Source of the DNA: Halovenus sp.
Lineage (GTDB): Archaea > Halobacteriota > Halobacteria > Halobacteriales > Haloarculaceae
DNA length: 10,184 nucleotides
NCBI GenBank assembly: GCA_028274925.1
Contig: JAQCNR010000352.1
Coordinates: 1 to 10,184 of the forward strand
Direction of reading: 5' to 3'
Shown: one piece after another, positions 1 through 5,729 of the stretch
Layout of the letters: every line of letters begins with the position of its first letter
Position numbering within the stretch: position 1 is the first letter of the stretch
Made by a program: the position numbers and the translations under genes
The notes under the pieces: model-generated
The model's input: only the letters and a program-made list of their open reading frames with translations
Told to the model about the DNA's origin: nothing
Database searches by the model: none

Positions 1-105
1 CAGGGGTCGGATTGTGGTCCCGGAATATCGCCTAGATTCGAGTGCCGAGGCCAGCGGTATCTCATTGCAGTTGCGAGATGGAGTGAACGGACCCCTCGAC
101 TGCCG

Positions 106-816
106 TCAGTCCTCGTCGACGGCGCTATCCTCCCATCCTTCACTGTGAATCCGCTCGTCGGGCGCTCCGAGTTCGGCTACCCGTTCTTTCGTTTGAACGA
201 CCATCGGGGGCACACCGCACACGTAGAAGTCCCGTTCGGTGAACTCGTCAAATAGCTCTTCGAGATGGTCCTGTGCGTATCCGTCCCGGCCAGTCCACTC
301 CCAGTTTGGGTCCGAGAGGACAAAGGTTACCTCGAGATTCGGATTGTTCGCTGCCAGTTCATTGAGTGTCTCCCGATGGATGATTGTCTCTTCTCGTTTC
401 TCGCCGAGAACGACGTGCGCTTGGCCTGTCCCCTCTCGCAGATACTGCCGGAGCATCGCCATCATCGGCGTGAGGCCCGTGCCGGATGCAAGAAACGCAA
501 CGTCTCTGCTCGTATCGGCAAGCGTTAACGCACCTTCTATCGGGCCAATTGTGACTGTATCACCAGGCCGCTTCTGGTGCATGTACGACGACGCCAGCCC
601 GTTGTCGTAGCGTTTGATTGTCAGTGCTAACTCGTCGCTCCCGGGAAGATTCGTCGGTGTGTACGGTCGGACAATCTTCTCACTTCCAGAATTGAACTGA
701 ATTGTCGTGTGCTGTCCGGGGTCGTACTCGAACTCGTGACCGGGAACTTGCAGGCGAAACCCCATCACGTAAGGTGTAATCGGATACGTGTCAATGACCG
801 TTGCGTCGAGTGTCAT
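106..816 (-). CDS. FAD/NAD(P)-dependent oxidoreductase, ferredoxin-NADP reductase family
   Basis: This 236-residue protein has the two-domain layout of ferredoxin-NADP reductase-like flavoenzymes, which pass electrons between NAD(P)H and a partner through FAD. The N-terminal half (about 1-100) is the FAD-binding barrel, with the isoalloxazine-contacting motif R50-P51-Y52-T53 and a G91-P92 loop. The C-terminal half (about 103-225) is the nucleotide-binding fold, with G112-T-G-L-T-P117 and the C200-G-V-P-P motif. The end, S225-E-G-W, resembles the closing segment of stand-alone reductases. There is no 2Fe-2S ferredoxin domain at either end and no membrane segment, so it should be soluble and need a separate electron partner, which cannot be identified here. 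The start codon ATG gives a complete family-length protein. I see no convincing TATA box in the 25-30 bases upstream, so transcription may begin further up in the shared intergenic region. It is divergent from znuA. Family assignment is firm; the physiological partner and cofactor preference are unknown. Confidence 0.9.
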   Translation of the reverse strand: MTLDATVIDTYPITPYVMGFRLQVPGHEFEYDPGQHTTIQFNSGSEKIVRPYTPTNLPGSDELALTIKRYDNGLASSYMHQKRPGDTVTIGPIEGALTLADTSRDVAFLASGTGLTPMMAMLRQYLREGTGQAHVVLGEKREETIIHRETLNELAANNPNLEVTFVLSDPNWEWTGRDGYAQDHLEELFDEFTERDFYVCGVPPMVVQTKERVAELGAPDERIHSEGWEDSAVDED

Positions 817-870
817 GGTTGATTAGGTTGTGTATTGCCGACGGGCGTGACCCTCTCCGCGACGCTGAGT

Positions 871-893
871 CGCCTCGGACCGGTCCGAAGGCG
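871..893. repeat. GC-rich inverted repeat upstream of the oxidoreductase
   Basis: The core TCGGACCGGTCCGA (875-888) is a perfect 14-base palindrome. With one extra A bulged, the symmetry extends outward to CGCCT on the left and AGGCG on the right. It lies about 55-77 bases upstream of the reductase start codon. As DNA it could bind a dimeric regulator; as RNA it would form a stem in the reductase leader. No T-tract follows on either strand, so an intrinsic terminator is less likely. Confidence 0.5.
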
Positions 894-928
894 GTGCAGT
901 TCTCGGATGGGAGAACACCACGGTAGTC

Positions 929-945
929 AAACTATTGATTCAATA
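929..945. promoter_or_regulatory. AT-rich palindrome with a promoter-like 12-mer
   Basis: Bases 933-945 read TATTGA-T-TCAATA, a perfect inverted repeat around a central T. The overlapping 12-mer AAACTATTGATT (929-940) recurs exactly at 4232-4243, where it sits in TATA-box position before the methyltransferase gene. Here it could be a TATA element for a transcript starting near 955-965 on the plus strand, or, read the other way, for the reductase on the minus strand with a leader of roughly 100 bases. Which is correct cannot be told from sequence. Confidence 0.4.
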
Positions 946-1037
946 ACACGTTAGCAGTGGGGAGTAATAAGCAACGTGCCCGCCCGGTAGCTGCTCGGAG
1001 ATGACTGCCCTAGTCACGGCGTCCGGTAGGTTGTCTA

Positions 1038-1056
1038 GCGTAGTACCCTGCTACGC
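1038..1056. repeat. Short strong hairpin in the znuA upstream region
   Basis: GCGTAG (1038-1043) and CTACGC (1051-1056) are perfect inverted arms. Inside them T1044/G1050 can form a wobble pair and A1045/T1049 a normal pair, leaving a three-base CCC loop. In RNA this would be a stable stem-loop on the plus strand. It is not followed by a T-run and does not sit next to a stop codon, so it is not an obvious terminator. It could belong to a long znuA leader or to a small RNA. Confidence 0.4.
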
Positions 1057-1122
1057 GGTCCGCGTCAAGTGTGTCGGTCTTGCGTGTGGTTCGGCCGCCA
1101 TTGTTTCCACAAGCACAACCCT

Positions 1123-1128
1123 CATATG
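1123..1128 (+). promoter_or_regulatory. TATA-like element, candidate znuA promoter
   Basis: CATATG lies in an otherwise GC-rich stretch. Using the usual archaeal spacing of about 25 bases, transcription would start near 1148-1153, inside the ATTAGA/TCTAAT palindrome and about 33 bases before the znuA start codon. The match to the haloarchaeal TATA consensus is weak, so this is a candidate only. Confidence 0.35.
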
Positions 1129-1147
1129 TGGCGGTATGAAACAATAG

Positions 1148-1163
1148 ATTAGATGAGTCTAAT
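1148..1163. promoter_or_regulatory. Candidate metal-repressor operator of the znu operon
   Basis: ATTAGATGAGTCTAAT is a perfect 6-base inverted repeat (ATTAGA/TCTAAT) around a 4-base spacer, 22 bases before the znuA ATG. Its TTAG...CTAA half-sites resemble the operators of DtxR/SirR-type metalloregulators, which are common in haloarchaea. It would cover the transcription start predicted from the TATA-like element at 1123-1128, as expected for a repressor that acts when metal is sufficient. The symmetry is seen directly; the identity of the regulator is inferred. Confidence 0.55.
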
Positions 1164-1184
1164 TCGTGTCGTGGGGCGGTTTTC

Positions 1185-2246
1185 ATGACCCACGATGGAC
1201 GAACGGTGACGCGACGTGACGCGCTCCGTGCCGGCGGTGTTGGGGCGCTCGTGGGATTGGCTGGCTGTACGGCCCTCCCGAGCGCACCGACCCGGGCCGA
1301 CGAGGACGACGGTGGACCGGTCGCCGTGGCTTCGTTTTTCAGTTTCTTCGACTTCGGACGACAGATTGCCGACGGGACACCGCTGACGGTCGAGAATCTC
1401 GTCCCGACGGGACTGCACGGTCACGGCTGGGAGCCAAACGCGAGTATCACCCGGCGAATCATCGAGGCAGACGCGTTCGTCCACGTCGGAGAAGACTTCC
1501 AGCCGTGGGCTGACCGCGCCATAGAGACGATCAAGGGCGACAACGTGGATACGGCGCTGATCAACGCCCGGAAGAATATCGACCTCGTGGACCTCGCCGC
1601 GTCGCTGGACCCCGACGAGGAGGGTGTCGGCGCACAGCGCGGGAAGGACCCACACTTCTGGCTCGACCCACAGCGCGCGAAAGCCTCCGTCGATAATATC
1701 GCCGCCGGATTTGCCGAGATTCTGCCGGAATACGCCGATACCTTCCGCGAGAACGCCGAGACGTACAAGACCGAGACACTCGACCAGATCGACGCCGATT
1801 ACGAGGCCATCTTCGAGCAATCGTCACGCGACATCGTCCAGTTGGCCGCGCACAACGCCTTTCAGTACGTCGGCGTGCGCTACGGCGTTCGGATGCGACC
1901 GCTGGTGACGAGTCTCGCAGCGAGTGGAGACGTCAAGCCCGCCGATATCCGCGAGGCGGCGGAGGTTATCCGCGACAACGACATCCGCTACATCGCAAAC
2001 GGCGTCTTCGAGTCACAGCGACCCGCACAGCAACTCGTCCGCGAGACAGCCGTCGAGGCCTACTTTCCGGTAACGCCCTACGCCGGCGTCCGCAAGGAGT
2101 GGGTCGCAGAGAACTGGGGCTACGAAGAAATCGCGTACAACATCAACATGCCCACGTTCGAAATTGTCCTCGGCAACAAGACACCAGAGGAGGCCGCCCC
2201 CTCGCCGGACTGGCTCGACAAGTGGCGGAGCTTCGAGGCAGTATGA
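1185..2246 (+). CDS. znuA: Zinc ABC transporter substrate-binding lipoprotein (ZnuA-like)
   Basis: This 353-residue cluster 9 (ZnuA/TroA family) solute receptor captures divalent metal outside the cell and delivers it to the ZnuB channel. The N-terminus carries a twin-arginine signal (T-R10-R11-D-A-L, then a hydrophobic stretch) ending in lipobox L25-A-G-C28, so the mature protein should be lipid-anchored after Tat export. Candidate metal ligands are H78 (GLHGHGWEP), H157 (DPHFW) and H223 (AAHNAF). Histidine at the third position, where manganese receptors usually have glutamate, favours zinc. The fourth ligand, an aspartate near the C-terminus in classical members, is not evident: the segment around 293-300 reads FPVTPY. 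The histidine-rich loop of enterobacterial ZnuA is also absent. The C-terminal third has a haloarchaeal-looking extension with many acidic and aromatic residues. The gene overlaps the ATPase gene by 4 bases, which supports co-transcription. Family is certain; zinc rather than manganese is likely but unproven. Confidence 0.93.
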   Translation: MTHDGRTVTRRDALRAGGVGALVGLAGCTALPSAPTRADEDDGGPVAVASFFSFFDFGRQIADGTPLTVENLVPTGLHGHGWEPNASITRRIIEADAFVHVGEDFQPWADRAIETIKGDNVDTALINARKNIDLVDLAASLDPDEEGVGAQRGKDPHFWLDPQRAKASVDNIAAGFAEILPEYADTFRENAETYKTETLDQIDADYEAIFEQSSRDIVQLAAHNAFQYVGVRYGVRMRPLVTSLAASGDVKPADIREAAEVIRDNDIRYIANGVFESQRPAQQLVRETAVEAYFPVTPYAGVRKEWVAENWGYEEIAYNINMPTFEIVLGNKTPEEAAPSPDWLDKWRSFEAV

Positions 2247-3127
2247 CCACGAACAATGCGGAATCTGCACCAGCGGCCGAGACAGCGTCGGACAGGCCAA
2301 CGACCCAGCCGATTGTCGACCTCTCGAATGCTACCTTCGGATACACGTCGACGCCAGTCGTGGAGGACGTGTCACTGACCGTCGACCCGGGCGAGTACGT
2401 CGCCATCGTGGGGCCGAACGGCTCGGGAAAGTCGACACTGATGAAGCTCATGCTGGGTCTGTTGAAGCCAGACGATGGGACGGCCAGATTGTTCGGCGAG
2501 CCAGCGACCCGCTTCGACGACGGCGAGCGCGTCGGCTACGTTGCCCAGCACGCGAGCGCGGCCAAAGAGATGCCCATCACCGTCCGCGAAGTCGTGAAGA
2601 TGGGGCGGTTTTCTCACGTCGGACTCGGACGCTTTGCCGGCGAGAACGGTGTGGATAGTCTGCGTGAGAACCCAGTTGGAACAGTTAGCGACGCCGTGAA
2701 CGCTGTCTTCGGCCGTCTCTCGGCAGCGGACTGGGAGATTGTCGACGACGCACTTGCGACCGTCGGGATGAGTGCGTTCGCGGACCGCCGTGTCACACAG
2801 CTCTCCGGTGGTCAGCGCCAGCGGGCATTCATCGCGCGGGCGCTGGCGAGCGAAGCCGACCTGCTCGTGCTGGACGAACCGACTGTCGGCGTCGACGCCG
2901 AGTCTGTCGACGCCTTCTACGACCTGCTGGCGGTGCTCAACCGCGAGGGTATCACCGTCATTCTCATCGAACACGACCTCGGCGCGGTCGTCGAACACGC
3001 GGACCGCGTCGTCTGCCTGAACCGGGAGGTCTACTTCGACGGTCCGACCGAGGAGTTCGTCGAGAGTGACGCGCTGGCCCGGGCGTTCGGGACCGAGGCG
3101 CGGTTTCTGACGGGGGTAGGAGAATGA
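2243..3127 (+). CDS. znuC: Zinc ABC transporter ATP-binding protein (ZnuC-like)
   Basis: This is the cytoplasmic ATPase that drives metal import, 294 residues. The sequence shows Walker A G57-P-N-G-S-G-K-S-T65, Q-loop Q102, ABC signature L187-S-G-G-Q191, Walker B L-L-V-L-D-E212-P with catalytic E212, and switch H244. The aromatic A-loop position is plausibly Y34. About 25 extra residues of Asn/Gln-poor acidic sequence precede the domain. An insertion of roughly 30 residues (about 123-155) separates the Q-loop region from the signature helix and is longer than in bacterial ZnuC. An open frame continues 48 codons upstream inside znuA, but the ATG at 2243 overlapping the znuA stop (ATGA) is the natural start and has GAGG just upstream. 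It overlaps the permease gene in the same way. Confidence 0.94.
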   Translation: MTTNNAESAPAAETASDRPTTQPIVDLSNATFGYTSTPVVEDVSLTVDPGEYVAIVGPNGSGKSTLMKLMLGLLKPDDGTARLFGEPATRFDDGERVGYVAQHASAAKEMPITVREVVKMGRFSHVGLGRFAGENGVDSLRENPVGTVSDAVNAVFGRLSAADWEIVDDALATVGMSAFADRRVTQLSGGQRQRAFIARALASEADLLVLDEPTVGVDAESVDAFYDLLAVLNREGITVILIEHDLGAVVEHADRVVCLNREVYFDGPTEEFVESDALARAFGTEARFLTGVGE

Positions 3128-4209
3128 GCACAGATGTGGTTGCCACGCTCGCTGCGAGTTGGTTCGCTGCGCTGGACCCCTCGCTCGCGCTGCCACTGCA
3201 GGCGGGGCTTGGCGTAATCGGTGACGTCCTTTTCGGGGTTCTCCTGTGGGTTCTGGAGCAGTGGTACTGGCTGATGGACTGGGTGTACTACTTCACGGGG
3301 CTGGAGATGCTGAACCCGGACTACCGGTTCATGCATCGGGCGCTGCTCGTCGGGCTCTGTGTCGGGGTGATGGCACCGCTCATCGGAACCTTCCTCGTCC
3401 ATCGACAGCTCGCGCTCATCGGAGACGCGTTGGCACACACCGGCTTCGCCGGGGTCGCCGTCGGACTGTTCCTGAACGCCGTCATCGACCTCGGGGTGTC
3501 GCCGTATCTCACCGCCGTCGTCGTGGCGATGATCGCCGCGCTGTTTATCGAACTCATCTCCGAGGTCACAGACGCCTACAACGACGTGTCGATGGCGATT
3601 GTTCTGTCCACTGGATTCGCGCTGGGGACGACACTCATCAGTCTCAACGCGGGTGGGCTCGCCGTGGGTGTCAATCAGTTCCTCTTCGGCAACCTCGCAA
3701 CGGTGTCGCCTCAGAGTGCCGCGATTTTGCTGGTGCTCTTTGCAGTCATCGTCGTGACGGTGGCCCTGACACGCAACCAACTGCTGTACGTTACCTTCGA
3801 CGAGACGGCAGCCGAGGTGTCGGGCCTCTCCGTCAACTGGTACAACCGCGTGATGGTGATGCTGACGGCGATGGTCGTCGTCGGCGCGATGCAGATTATG
3901 GGTGTCATCCTCGTCGCGGCGATGCTCGTCGTTCCGGTGGCGGGCGCAACGCAGGTTTCCCGGAGTTTCTCCGAGTCGCTGCTGGTCTCGGTCGTCCTCG
4001 CGGAACTGGCAGTGTTGCTCGGCATCGCCGCTTCCTACTACGGCGGAGTCACTGCGGGCGGGGTCATCGTCCTCTTCGCCGTGGCCATCTACGTCTGTGC
4101 CGTCGCGATAGGCAAGGTCCAATCCGCTCGCGGCGGAGACGCGCCGCCGGACATGGGGAGCATCGAAGCAGACAGCATCGAGGTCGGTGCCGGAGCGGAT
4201 GACGACTGA
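3124..4209 (+). CDS. znuB: Zinc ABC transporter permease (ZnuB-like)
   Basis: This 361-residue integral membrane protein of the ABC-3 family forms the metal channel and docks on ZnuC. Family marks include the segment A97-L-I-G-D-A-L-A-H-T106 after the first core helices, the F225-D-E...G234 motif that contacts the ATPase, and the G260-V-I-L-V-A-A-M-L-V-V-P helix. I count about eight to nine hydrophobic segments between 20 and 332. Compared with the usual 260-290 residues it carries an N-terminal extension of about 70 residues with an additional hydrophobic, tryptophan-rich segment (about 25-59), and an acidic tail of about 30 residues. The ATG overlaps the znuC stop (ATGA) and is preceded by GGAG. 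No terminator with a T-run follows, and the next gene begins 54 bases downstream behind its own TATA-like element. Confidence 0.93.
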   Translation: MSTDVVATLAASWFAALDPSLALPLQAGLGVIGDVLFGVLLWVLEQWYWLMDWVYYFTGLEMLNPDYRFMHRALLVGLCVGVMAPLIGTFLVHRQLALIGDALAHTGFAGVAVGLFLNAVIDLGVSPYLTAVVVAMIAALFIELISEVTDAYNDVSMAIVLSTGFALGTTLISLNAGGLAVGVNQFLFGNLATVSPQSAAILLVLFAVIVVTVALTRNQLLYVTFDETAAEVSGLSVNWYNRVMVMLTAMVVVGAMQIMGVILVAAMLVVPVAGATQVSRSFSESLLVSVVLAELAVLLGIAASYYGGVTAGGVIVLFAVAIYVCAVAIGKVQSARGGDAPPDMGSIEADSIEVGAGADDD

Positions 4210-4231
4210 GAACAGTCGACAAACCAGCACA

Positions 4232-4243
4232 AAACTATTGATT
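4232..4243 (+). promoter_or_regulatory. TATA-type promoter element of the methyltransferase gene
   Basis: AAACTATTGATT lies 21-32 bases before the methyltransferase ATG, the position of the archaeal TATA box when transcription starts at or next to the start codon. The same 12-mer occurs at 929-940. The spacing suggests a leaderless mRNA independent of the znu operon, although read-through from znuB is possible because no terminator is visible between them. Confidence 0.5.
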
Positions 4244-4263
4244 GCCGCCGAGCCATCCCGAAT

Positions 4264-4887
4264 ATGGTCGACAGGGAGACGGTCTTAGAGGGGTACGACG
4301 ACATCGCGTCGACGTATCTCGCGGAGCGGTCGCCGAGCGAGGCGGAGCGCGAGGCACTCGCGTCGTTTCTGGACACGATTCCGGACGACGCGCGAGTCCT
4401 CGACGCTGGCTGTGGTGGGGGCGACCCGGTGTTGAAACGACTCGAATCACACCGAGCAGTCGGTCTCGACTTCTCGGCGGCACAGCTCGACATCGCAAAC
4501 AGGAACGCGCCCACGGCGGGCCTCGTCCGTGGCGATATGACCCGCCTTCCGGTGGCAGAGGGTGTCGTCGACGCTGTCGTCGCCTACCACTCCCTGATTC
4601 ACGTCCCGGCCGGCGACCACCGCAGAGTCTTCGACGAGTTCGCGCGGGTGCTCCGTCCCGGCGGGAGAGTGCTCGTTTCGGAAGGCCCAGACGAGTGGGC
4701 AGGGACGAACCCGGACTGGCTGGGGACCGGAACGGAGATGGAGTGGCATATCGCCGGTGCGGCGACCACCCGAGAGCAGTTGACGGCGGCCGGGTTCGAC
4801 GTCGAACGCGAGTCCGACGGGCCGGACGGACTGGCCGAGGAAGAGGAGGCGTGGCGCTTCTTCGAGGCAGTGCTGGACCCGGCGTAG
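4264..4887 (+). CDS. Class I SAM-dependent methyltransferase
   Basis: This 207-residue Rossmann-fold protein of the UbiE/Methyltransf_11 type transfers a methyl group from S-adenosylmethionine to an unidentified acceptor. Motif I is V45-L-D-A-G-C-G-G-G53, followed by the acidic end of strand two at G67-L-D69, the adenine-contacting R89-G-D91-M, a strand four segment V105-V-A-Y-H-S-L-I-H and the post-motif R129-V-L-R-P-G-G-R. The N-terminal helix (Y11-D-D-I-A-S-T-Y) is the usual cap over the cofactor. A substrate-binding insert with W145, W152 and W161 lies at about 141-165. No signal peptide or membrane segment is visible. It follows the zinc operon on the same strand and converges with the GIY-YIG gene, its stop being only 6 bases from that gene's stop. 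Neither neighbour suggests the substrate. Confidence 0.9.
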   Translation: MVDRETVLEGYDDIASTYLAERSPSEAEREALASFLDTIPDDARVLDAGCGGGDPVLKRLESHRAVGLDFSAAQLDIANRNAPTAGLVRGDMTRLPVAEGVVDAVVAYHSLIHVPAGDHRRVFDEFARVLRPGGRVLVSEGPDEWAGTNPDWLGTGTEMEWHIAGAATTREQLTAAGFDVERESDGPDGLAEEEEAWRFFEAVLDPA

Positions 4888-4893
4888 CGAGCG

Positions 4894-5622
4894 TCACGGC
4901 GGCGTCGTCACCGCAACGGCACGGTCGAGCAAACCGAAAACCTCGCGGTCGTAGCCATCGTCGACGTGATTGATGTTCCAGAGTCCAGACTCCCGTATCT
5001 TCCGACTCCGACTGTGGCCGCCGAGCCATCCGTCTGCTCGCGGGTCGACCGACGGGTTCTCGAAGTTGCTGAGCAGGGCAATTGCGTTCTGTTCCAGAGC
5101 AGCGCGGTCGCTGTCGGGACCGGGTTCGTCGTCGAGATGCACCCAGAGAAACGGTTGTTCACGGATGTACGCGCTCACCCGGCGTTCGAGGATGTACTCC
5201 TCGTCACGGACCACCGAGCGCTCGCGGTCGATACTCGACCAGCGCTCGTTCCAGTCTGGATAGTCGTCGTGGAGGTCGTGTTTCTCGATAATCGCCTCGC
5301 CGACACGCTTGCGGTAGACAGAGCCACGGTGCCCGCCGCCGTGGGGGTGGTTGGAGCTCCCGTCCCCGGTGCCGTAGTGTTGTTTCAGTCTGTCCCAGAG
5401 CGTCGTGTTGCTCCCGGTAGAGACTGCGTGTGTCCCGACGCGCGTGACGCGGGGCTGGTCTGTCGACTCGCGTGTCTCGCCCGGTTCGAGAAAGAAATAA
5501 ACGCCGCGGTCGGGCCAGTCCATATACCCCGTGCAGTTCTTGAGTTTTCGTGGGCCGCCGACTCGGGTTTCGAGGTCGTCGAGCAAGCCGTAGAAACGGT
5601 CGAGCTCGTCCTCACGGACCAT
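4894..5622 (-). CDS. GIY-YIG-type nuclease family protein
   Basis: This 242-residue soluble protein has the order of motifs of the GIY-YIG endonuclease fold, most like the Eco29kI-related branch. G40-V-Y-F-F stands for GIY and R61-V-G-T-H for YIG. R78 in L75-W-D-R-L-K-Q-H is the catalytic arginine position, H98-R-G-S-V-Y is a branch-typical motif, and E177 in L-E-Q-N is the metal-binding glutamate position, followed by N189-P. The second YIG residue is arginine where tyrosine is usual. Such proteins cut DNA with one metal ion, as restriction, repair or homing enzymes. No DNA methyltransferase or other restriction partner is adjacent, and the neighbouring methyltransferase resembles small-molecule types. 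A small low-complexity loop of Gly, His and Ser lies at about 84-100. No clear TATA box precedes the gene. Fold assignment is by motif reading; activity is not established. Confidence 0.75.
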   Translation of the reverse strand: MVREDELDRFYGLLDDLETRVGGPRKLKNCTGYMDWPDRGVYFFLEPGETRESTDQPRVTRVGTHAVSTGSNTTLWDRLKQHYGTGDGSSNHPHGGGHRGSVYRKRVGEAIIEKHDLHDDYPDWNERWSSIDRERSVVRDEEYILERRVSAYIREQPFLWVHLDDEPGPDSDRAALEQNAIALLSNFENPSVDPRADGWLGGHSRSRKIRESGLWNINHVDDGYDREVFGLLDRAVAVTTPP

Positions 5623-5703
5623 ACAGGAGAACGTCCAACCCGTGCTACTTCGAGGTTTGGAACACTCGTCGCGATATGGCCGAGCGTGCTTTGCTCCTGT
5701 AGT

Positions 5704-5729
5704 AAAAACCGCACTCGGGAGGACCGAGT
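5704..5729 (-). terminator. Intrinsic-type terminator of the small membrane protein gene
   Basis: Read on the minus strand, the last bases of the TAA stop start a stem ACTCGG (5729-5724), followed by a 5-base loop and CCGAGT (5718-5713), then GCGG and TTTTT (5708-5704). A GC stem with a T-run immediately downstream of the stop codon is what an intrinsic terminator looks like. Archaea often terminate on T-runs alone, which this would also satisfy. Confidence 0.6.

Larger units (their letters stand above)
817..1184. other. Divergent intergenic region between the oxidoreductase and znuA
   Basis: This 368-base stretch holds no convincing protein gene. It contains a GC-rich interrupted palindrome (871-893), a 13-base AT-rich perfect palindrome with promoter-like composition (933-945), a strong short hairpin (1038-1056), a TATA-like element (1123-1128) and an ATTAGA/TCTAAT palindrome (1148-1163). 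The last two are most easily explained as the znuA promoter and operator. The first three are not explained by any gene call. A small open frame at 1001-1147 was considered and rejected because its product has no acidic residues. Confidence 0.6.

Noticed and set aside
2..148. An open plus-strand frame entering from the left edge and ending at 146-148, possibly the tail of a gene outside the window.
   Set aside because: It overlaps the 3' end of the reductase by about 43 bases, is short, and has no recognisable motif. It may be real, but cannot be supported from 48 codons.
1001..1147. A 48-codon open frame from ATG with four cysteines, upstream of znuA.
   Set aside because: The product has no Asp or Glu at all, which is very unlike haloarchaeal proteins. 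The cysteines do not form CPxCG-type zinc pairs, and there is no promoter at the right distance. It also runs through the candidate znuA TATA region.
2099..2242. Longer start for the ZnuC gene 48 codons upstream.
   Set aside because: It would overlap znuA by about 150 bases and the added sequence (rich in Arg, Gln, His) is an out-of-frame shadow of znuA. The ATGA overlap start is standard.
3031..4230. A 399-codon minus-strand open frame opposite znuB.
   Set aside because: It is a high-GC shadow frame with His/Arg/Asp-rich low-complexity composition and no motif, antisense to a clear permease gene.
4264..5622. Methyltransferase plus GIY-YIG nuclease as a restriction-modification pair.
   Set aside because: The methyltransferase has a UbiE/Methyltransf_11-type motif set and lacks the DPPY/NPPF or PC catalytic motif of DNA methyltransferases, and the genes are convergent rather than co-transcribed.
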